Shown piece by piece: positions 6,005 through 10,493 of a DNA stretch of 10,493 nucleotides. Each line of letters begins with the position of its first letter. Position 1 is the stretch's first letter. Source of the DNA: Chloroflexota bacterium (GTDB lineage: Bacteria > Chloroflexota > Anaerolineae > J102). Under the pieces are notes generated by a model that saw only the letters and a program-made list of their open reading frames with translations, was not told the DNA's origin and ran no database searches. Made by a program: the position numbers and the translations under genes. The stretch is from contig PIVW01000181.1 of the NCBI GenBank assembly GCA_003353825.1, forward strand, positions 1 to 10,493. The letters are read 5' to 3'.

Positions 6005-7006
6005 TCAGGCGATGGAATTGCTAAGGCTGACGATCAGGGAGATCACGATAAGGATCGACGCAATTGCCAACAGTGTCGTATTCTCGCGTATGGCATCTAG
6101 CCAGGTCGGATCGGCCACACGATAAATCCCCCCTGGCGTCACAACCTCATGGGAACTGAAAAGCAGGTCTGAAAGATCCTCCATAGAACCGGGTCGGTCA
6201 TTCGGATGCATAGACATCGCTGCCGTCACCGCTCGTTCTGTACTCGTAGAGATGGCAGGGTTGATGGTGCGAGGAAGAGGAAGGCTGCCTGGGCGCAAAA
6301 AACGCTGGCGGGCGTCGGGTGGGGCTTTAAGCGTCAGTAGATGATACAGAGTCGCGCCCAATCCGTAAATATCGCTCTGCGCATCGGTATGCCCGGTGTC
6401 ACCACCATATTGTTCCAGTGGCGTGTATTGTACCGTGCCCCGGCCTTGTACGACTGTCACGGTACGGCTATCGTCGGCATGAAGGAGTTTGACAAGCCCG
6501 AAATCAACGAGCTTGATATGGCCGGTGGGGGTCAGTTTGATATTTGAGGGTTTGATATCTCGGTGGAGAACAGAGGGTTTGCGGCTATGGAGATAGGTAA
6601 GTGCGCTACACAATTGGTCGGCCCACCCCAAGATTTGATTCTCGGGCAAGAATCTATCTCGAGCTCTTGCCTCATCGATAATCTCCTTCAGATCCAGGCC
6701 GGGCACGAAATCCATGACCAGATATTCTCGGCTATGCTGCGTAAAATAATCACTGACTTTAGGAAGATTGGGGTGATCAAGGCGGGCAAGAATGCTCGCT
6801 TCTTGGTAAAACTGTTCCTGATAGGCTCGCGGCTCATCTTGAAAACCGACCATGCCGGGTAAGATCTCCTTGACAGCGCAAAGCCGGCCGGTCAGTCTCT
6901 TGTCACTTGCCTTATAGACCGCACCCATACCGCCCTGGCCGATCAAATCAATCACTTCGTATCGCTCACGCAAAACAGAGCCGGAGGGGAGGGTAGGGGT
7001 AGGCAT
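6005..7006 (-). CDS. Membrane-anchored Ser/Thr protein kinase (PASTA-less PknB type)
   Basis: A 333-residue Hanks-type kinase. The catalytic domain spans about 16-285: glycine loop GQGGMGAVYKA (23-33), ATP-anchoring Lys46 in AVKE, Glu70 in the C-helix, catalytic loop HRDIKPSN (148-155) with Asp150, DFG (168-170), a threonine-containing activation segment SRTVTVVQGRGTVQY (180-194), PLEQY in place of APE, and SDIYGLG (211-217). All key residues are present, so it should be active. A hydrophobic segment at about 311-328 near the very end anchors the protein with the kinase in the cytoplasm; only five residues follow, so there is no extracellular sensor domain of its own. The ATG at 7006 has no clear Shine-Dalgarno. 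The gene starts 47 bp after the GH3 stop and probably shares its transcript. A functional link with the FHA-winged-helix protein downstream is inferred from FHA biology, not shown. Confidence 0.92.
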   Translation of the reverse strand: MPTPTLPSGSVLRERYEVIDLIGQGGMGAVYKASDKRLTGRLCAVKEILPGMVGFQDEPRAYQEQFYQEASILARLDHPNLPKVSDYFTQHSREYLVMDFVPGLDLKEIIDEARARDRFLPENQILGWADQLCSALTYLHSRKPSVLHRDIKPSNIKLTPTGHIKLVDFGLVKLLHADDSRTVTVVQGRGTVQYTPLEQYGGDTGHTDAQSDIYGLGATLYHLLTLKAPPDARQRFLRPGSLPLPRTINPAISTSTERAVTAAMSMHPNDRPGSMEDLSDLLFSSHEVVTPGGIYRVADPTWLDAIRENTTLLAIASILIVISLIVSLSNSIA

Positions 7007-7053
7007 GATTCAGAATGTATTGACCGGGCGTAGACTTTGCTTCCCAACTATCA

Positions 7054-10008
7054 CTAAACAGAGCGGGTGGGTTCTGGCTGAGATTCAGGAAGGACTCGAT
7101 CTGTAACAAAAGGCAGCAAACCACCTAGGAAGGCAACAACCAGGGCGCCGGCCGTTCCCATCTGATTTTGCAAAAAATCACTGCCAGGAAGCCATCCTAA
7201 GGCGTAAAGAAGAAATGCACCCTGTGCACCAATGGCCGAGATCAAGAGGTTTTTAACAACAACCGGGCGGGATCGATGATCGCTTTTAGATAACAGATAG
7301 TGTAAAGATGCCGCAATCATGTTGGCAATTAGAACCAGCAGAAAAACGGTCAAGCTGGTCCGCCCACCCGCAGCGGAGCTGTTTTCGGTGGCCGCCACCA
7401 TAGGCGTAGGTGTTGCTGTAGGTGTTGGTGCAGGCGTTGCAGTCATGGTGGCGGTTGGAGTTAGTGTGGGGGTGTCAGTAGGCAAAGGGCTGGGGGTTGA
7501 TGTGGGTGTGGATGTCGGCGTCGCCGTCGCCAAAGAGGAGCCCGCCTCGCCACCGATGGTGAGAATGATAGGTGCATCCGAAGCAGCGCCATCGCCGGCA
7601 CTGGCAGAAAGCTGCAGGCTGCCAGCACGCTCGATGGTTGTTTGGGTGGTGGCGAAACCATCGGTGGTGGGCTCTTGCCTTCGAGGTAACTCGACTCCGG
7701 CCTGTTGGTCCAGAAAACGGAATTCGACAAGTGTGCCATCGGGCACGACGTGGCCGTTCAGATCCAGCACCGGCCCCGCCCGTAAAATAACCTGATCCCC
7801 AACATCCAGGTCAATGCTTTCGCTACCGGACTGCAACGCCACCGGTTCTTCCTGATCCTGAGACTGAGTGTACAAAGTCAGGGCAAAGGGAATACTGGGA
7901 TCGGGCTCTAGTTGGCGGTCGAGTTCATAATTGACGCCGGCCACACTGACTGGCAAAGCACCAGATGGCGTCAATTCTCTAAAAAGCGTACGGACTGCCA
8001 TTTCCAGAAAAGATTCGACTTTGCTGTAGAGGCCGTAGTATGCGGTCAGTTTGCCGATCTCGGTATCGCTTAAAAAATAGGGGGCATTGAACGCAAAAAC
8101 AATTAGCTTTTTATCTCGCTGCACATCCGCCCTTTGGTCGAGGAATCGTTTGAGAGCGGTCGAACTGGGATAAGCCTCTTGATCTACGTCAAGCATGGCA
8201 AAGACGATCCAATCAGAGTCATTGATCAGGCCATTTAACTGCTCAAATCGCTCAAGGGGGAGCTGCTGATCTGGCTGGAAAGTGGTAGGGTTTTCAGTCT
8301 GCCGTAACAGCCTGTCCAACTCATCAAAACTGGCGCTGGCGATCGATTCAGCTCGAACCTGGTCGCTAGCCGCCGGGCCATATAAACGCTCGACAATCTG
8401 CTCCAGGGCATCCGCCGGAATGGCTGGGACACTGGGACAGGCGGAGCAATCACCCAAAGGTCGGGCGTCGGTAAAGATGAGCACGCGTTCGTCTGGCAGG
8501 GGCGGACTCGGCAGGCGGTCGGCAATCTCGGTCGCACCGGGAAAAATGAGAGTATTGGCCGCTCTTGCCACCTGCGTGACCACATCGGCCCCTTGGTTGA
8601 GCGTCCCGGCCAGGTTCTCTGGGGATCGCTGCGTCTCTTCCCAATCCAATTGGGGGTACAATTTCAGCTTGAGCCGAATAATGCGCTTTAAAGACTCATC
8701 CACCCGAGCGCGAAAGGCAGGGTCTTCAGCATACTTCTGACGGAAGAAATTGATGGCATCATCCATGTTTGCGAGCTGTGTACTCCACACCCCATCCCGA
8801 TCAAATTGTGAGAGGATCAGAAGGTCGTTCCCAGCCAAGAAAGCCTCTTGGGTGACGCGGCGTGTGGGAAAACGATCGGGCTCGTAAGCCTGATAATAGC
8901 GCTTGAGCGCACGCACACCCAGAGCGTCAGAGACCAGAATGCCTCCTTGTGTACGCCAGTCATCGAACCCCTCCATGATTGTCTGCAATTCTGGCGCCAG
9001 TGAGATCGGTGGTGTGAGTTGTCTGGGGTTTTCCTGAAAACCTTTGTAGCGCACATGTGATGTCATCAGGGCGTTGGTGGTTTCCGCTTTCGACTCAGCT
9101 TGTTCGGTAACAGCCTTGAAAGGCACCAGCTCTACCTGCTGCAAGGCTGATAAGGGCTTTTGCACAGTTGCAACTTCGCGATCCGGCCGGCGATCACTGC
9201 CTCCTTGTCCGGGAAAGTGTTTGGCAACTGTGGCGACTTTGTCCCCTGACCCTTCGTGTACACCACTGATGTAGGCCTGCCCCATCTGAGCCACCCAATA
9301 GGCATCACCACCAAAGGTACGGGAGCCAGGATAGCCTTTGAGTTCAGGGCGAGGATTGTCCAAGACATCGAGCGATGGGCCGAGAAGCAGATTGATGCCT
9401 ACCGCCTCTAATTCTCGACCGACGATTTCACCTACTTGTTCGGCCAGATCTGGATCATAGGTGGCGCCAATCGCCAGATTATTGGGCACGGGTGTGAAAT
9501 CTTTTATCAGACCAGCATAGGGATAGCCATCTCCTTCATGGTTGATGGCTATGAGCAAGGGCAGGCCGGGTATGGTACCCAAAGTGGTGACGGTATCGTT
9601 AATAGCGCCATCGGCTAACAGAAGGGGCGTATCCAGATCACGGAAGGCGTAGGTCTGCAGGTCATTGTTGAGTCGAAGAACCGTCTGCGGCGTATCTCCC
9701 TCATTCCTAAAATTCTCGTTGGCTGGTAACAACACCACACCGCCGACATGCTGATCCCGGATCAATCTGGCGATATCGCTATTTGGCCCCGTATCGCTGC
9801 CGACGAAGGTAACGAGGAAGAGTTGCCCCACCCGTTGCTCTGCCGTCATATTGCTAATAATCTGCTGTATCAGATCATCGATTTGCTCCTCGGTCGGATC
9901 AGCCTGGTCGATCCCTTCTTGGGCAGATGCTGTGGAGGCCGGCAGCAAAACAGTTGCCAGCACAATGAGTCCAACCAAAATCAACGAGAGGCAATGGCTT
10001 GATTGCAT
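7054..10008 (-). CDS. Secreted membrane-anchored GH3-family (NagZ-like) protein with Thr/Pro stalk
   Basis: A 984-residue surface protein. A signal peptide (about 1-29, ending ASTASAQ) precedes a GH3 catalytic-type barrel (about 45-450) with similarity to bacterial beta-N-acetylhexosaminidases: INHEGDG (155-161), SRTFGGD (229-235), AKHFPGQG (262-269), MTSHVRYKG (315-323) and LVSDALG (358-364), where Asp361 is the likely nucleophile. A GH3 C-terminal-type alpha/beta domain (about 485-695) ends with TPSGALPVSV. An Ig-like beta-region (about 720-820), a Thr/Pro-rich stalk (about 826-870) and three hydrophobic helices (about 884-906, 919-939, 950-968) follow. NagZ-type enzymes normally have DQEGGR, PGHG and a DSH loop; here the Asp is Asn156, the His is Gln268, and the loop reads PDREV (275-279) without the catalytic histidine. 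It may cleave a different sugar or be a binding protein. The ATG at 10008 lies at the predicted transcription start. Likely first gene of a unit with the kinase. Confidence 0.88.
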   Translation of the reverse strand: MQSSHCLSLILVGLIVLATVLLPASTASAQEGIDQADPTEEQIDDLIQQIISNMTAEQRVGQLFLVTFVGSDTGPNSDIARLIRDQHVGGVVLLPANENFRNEGDTPQTVLRLNNDLQTYAFRDLDTPLLLADGAINDTVTTLGTIPGLPLLIAINHEGDGYPYAGLIKDFTPVPNNLAIGATYDPDLAEQVGEIVGRELEAVGINLLLGPSLDVLDNPRPELKGYPGSRTFGGDAYWVAQMGQAYISGVHEGSGDKVATVAKHFPGQGGSDRRPDREVATVQKPLSALQQVELVPFKAVTEQAESKAETTNALMTSHVRYKGFQENPRQLTPPISLAPELQTIMEGFDDWRTQGGILVSDALGVRALKRYYQAYEPDRFPTRRVTQEAFLAGNDLLILSQFDRDGVWSTQLANMDDAINFFRQKYAEDPAFRARVDESLKRIIRLKLKLYPQLDWEETQRSPENLAGTLNQGADVVTQVARAANTLIFPGATEIADRLPSPPLPDERVLIFTDARPLGDCSACPSVPAIPADALEQIVERLYGPAASDQVRAESIASASFDELDRLLRQTENPTTFQPDQQLPLERFEQLNGLINDSDWIVFAMLDVDQEAYPSSTALKRFLDQRADVQRDKKLIVFAFNAPYFLSDTEIGKLTAYYGLYSKVESFLEMAVRTLFRELTPSGALPVSVAGVNYELDRQLEPDPSIPFALTLYTQSQDQEEPVALQSGSESIDLDVGDQVILRAGPVLDLNGHVVPDGTLVEFRFLDQQAGVELPRRQEPTTDGFATTQTTIERAGSLQLSASAGDGAASDAPIILTIGGEAGSSLATATPTSTPTSTPSPLPTDTPTLTPTATMTATPAPTPTATPTPMVAATENSSAAGGRTSLTVFLLVLIANMIAASLHYLLSKSDHRSRPVVVKNLLISAIGAQGAFLLYALGWLPGSDFLQNQMGTAGALVVAFLGGLLPFVTDRVLPESQPEPTRSV
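7399..7533 (-). repeat. Low-complexity Thr/Pro-rich coding repeat (cell-surface stalk)
   Basis: Codons for residues about 826-870 of the GH3 protein alternate Thr, Pro, Ala and Ser in TPT/TAT/TPTS patterns, giving a G/T-rich quasi-hexameric repeat on the plus strand. Such stretches usually form extended, often O-glycosylated spacers between a catalytic domain and the membrane. The repeat also creates a long meaningless reading frame on the opposite strand. Confidence 0.8.
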
Positions 10009-10014
10009 ACTGCG

Positions 10015-10043
10015 AGTATAGAAGTGGCGCTGGACGGTGTCAA
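10015..10043 (-). promoter_or_regulatory. Strong promoter for the GH3 gene (leaderless start)
   Basis: On the minus strand TTGACA (10043-10038), a 17-bp spacer and TATACT (10020-10015). Counting seven bases from the end of the -10 hexamer puts +1 at 10008, the A of the GH3 ATG. There is no room for a ribosome binding site, so the mRNA should be leaderless. Confidence 0.8.
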
Positions 10044-10102
10044 ATGTAAGGAATGATGTGGTCTTCGTCCTATGGATAGCGCCGGCATTTTGAGGCCTGA
10101 CA

Positions 10103-10131
10103 TTGTCAACCCCTATACGGCGATGTACAAT
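10103..10131 (+). promoter_or_regulatory. Promoter for the ParB-like gene
   Basis: TTGTCA (10103-10108), a 17-bp spacer and TACAAT (10126-10131), with the start expected at A10138 and a leader of about 65 nt. It is divergent from the GH3 promoter, with 59 bp between the two -35 elements. Confidence 0.65.
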
Positions 10132-10202
10132 CTATCCAGAATTCACCGCCAGTTGATTTCTCGAACGAACCGTTGTCTCTGATTCAATCTCCAGGAGCAT
10201 GT

Positions 10203-10493
10203 ATGCAGGATAGTACTGCCTTACCCGACCTGCGGGTTTTGCCCACAGCCGCCCTACTAACCCACGAAAACGCTGATCCTCGCCGGGTCGAGCGCCTGAG
10301 CAGAAGGATTCTTGAAAATGGCATTCTTAAGAATCCTCCCGTCGTGGCGGCGATCCCAGACACTAATCAGTTTGTTGTATTGGATGGGGCCAACCGCTCG
10401 ACAGCTTTCGCACATGTGGGCATCCCTCACATCGTCGCACAGATTGTGAGCTATGAGGACCCGGGAGTGATGGTAGATACCTGGTATCATGTT
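10203..10493 (+). CDS. ParB/Srx-fold domain protein, partial (N-terminal 97 residues)
   Basis: The frame runs open from the ATG at 10203 to the window edge. AGGAG at 10193-10197, five bases upstream, fits this ATG; another ATG at 10199 is out of frame and too close. The visible part matches the ParB N-terminal/sulfiredoxin-like fold: a leading strand with LLTHENADPRRVERL (18-32), ILENGILKNPPVV (36-48), a strand FVVLDGANRSTAFAHVG (57-73) and HIVAQIVSYEDP (76-87). The motif is DGANR (61-65) where chromosomal ParB has a GERR-type box, so a partition protein is unlikely. The LxxHE...R layout recalls the ParB-fold free serine kinases SerK and SbnI, in which an N-terminal glutamate is catalytic, but this is from memory and the C-terminal half is missing. 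A DNA-binding regulator of ParB type is the alternative. Confidence 0.75.
   Translation, partial: MQDSTALPDLRVLPTAALLTHENADPRRVERLSRRILENGILKNPPVVAAIPDTNQFVVLDGANRSTAFAHVGIPHIVAQIVSYEDPGVMVDTWYHV

Noticed and set aside
7319..7795. A 158-codon open frame on the plus strand rich in Val and Gly
   Set aside because: It is the complement of the Thr/Pro-rich stalk and adjacent part of the GH3 gene; low-complexity DNA keeps the opposite strand free of stops.
8282..8740. A 152-codon plus-strand frame inside the GH3 gene
   Set aside because: It shows no recognisable domain, lacks ribosome binding signals, and is fully covered by a convincing gene on the other strand.
10257..10490. Minus-strand open frame opposite the ParB-like gene
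   Set aside because: The plus-strand product has clear ParB-fold motifs, a promoter and a ribosome binding site; the minus-strand frame has none of these.
1..10493. Mobile elements, CRISPR arrays, tRNA genes or phage genes
   Set aside because: No transposase, integrase, terminal inverted repeats with target duplication, regularly spaced repeats or tRNA-like cloverleaf could be recognised on either strand.

Overview
The window holds ten protein genes, packed closely on both strands, with no rRNA, tRNA, CRISPR array or transposase. The best taxonomic guess, by inference from gene content and style only, is a Chloroflexota bacterium (Anaerolineae/Caldilineae-like). The pointers are a very long Thr/Pro stalk on a secreted protein, an FHA domain fused to a winged helix, a membrane-tethered Ser/Thr kinase, a type 2 isopentenyl diphosphate isomerase, a polyprenyl synthase with a DDILGIWGD second motif, and short octanucleotide tandem arrays between genes. 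No single marker gene proves this.

Left part (1-1463, minus strand): a truncated alkyltransferase-like (ATL) DNA-damage-recognition gene, then mobA (molybdenum cofactor guanylyltransferase), then acpP (acyl carrier protein). acpP has its own extended -10 promoter and a strong hairpin terminator just before mobA. Middle left (1549-3932, plus strand): two isoprenoid genes, fni (type 2 IPP isomerase) and a short-chain trans-polyprenyl diphosphate synthase. They supply and condense IPP/DMAPP and are separated by about 214 bp containing an octamer repeat array and a possible second promoter.

Middle right (3944-10008, minus strand): four genes in one direction. A large secreted GH3-family protein with a membrane-anchored C-terminus comes first, followed after 47 bp by a Ser/Thr protein kinase with a C-terminal membrane helix. 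After a 207-bp gap with a structured palindromic element come an FHA-winged-helix regulator and, 30 bp later, hemW (radical SAM heme chaperone). The kinase plus phosphothreonine-reading transcription factor looks like a small phospho-signalling module next to a cell-surface glycosidase-like protein.

Right edge (10103-10493, plus strand): a divergent promoter and the N-terminal 97 residues of a ParB/Srx-fold protein with a DGANR motif, cut by the window end. The GH3 gene has a near-consensus promoter (TTGACA-17-TATACT) placed so that transcription should start on the A of its ATG, suggesting a leaderless mRNA. Most of the window is conventional housekeeping. The most unusual points are the GH3 protein with an altered catalytic loop, the kinase/FHA-winged-helix pair, and the palindromic element whose stems are complete only as plus-strand RNA.
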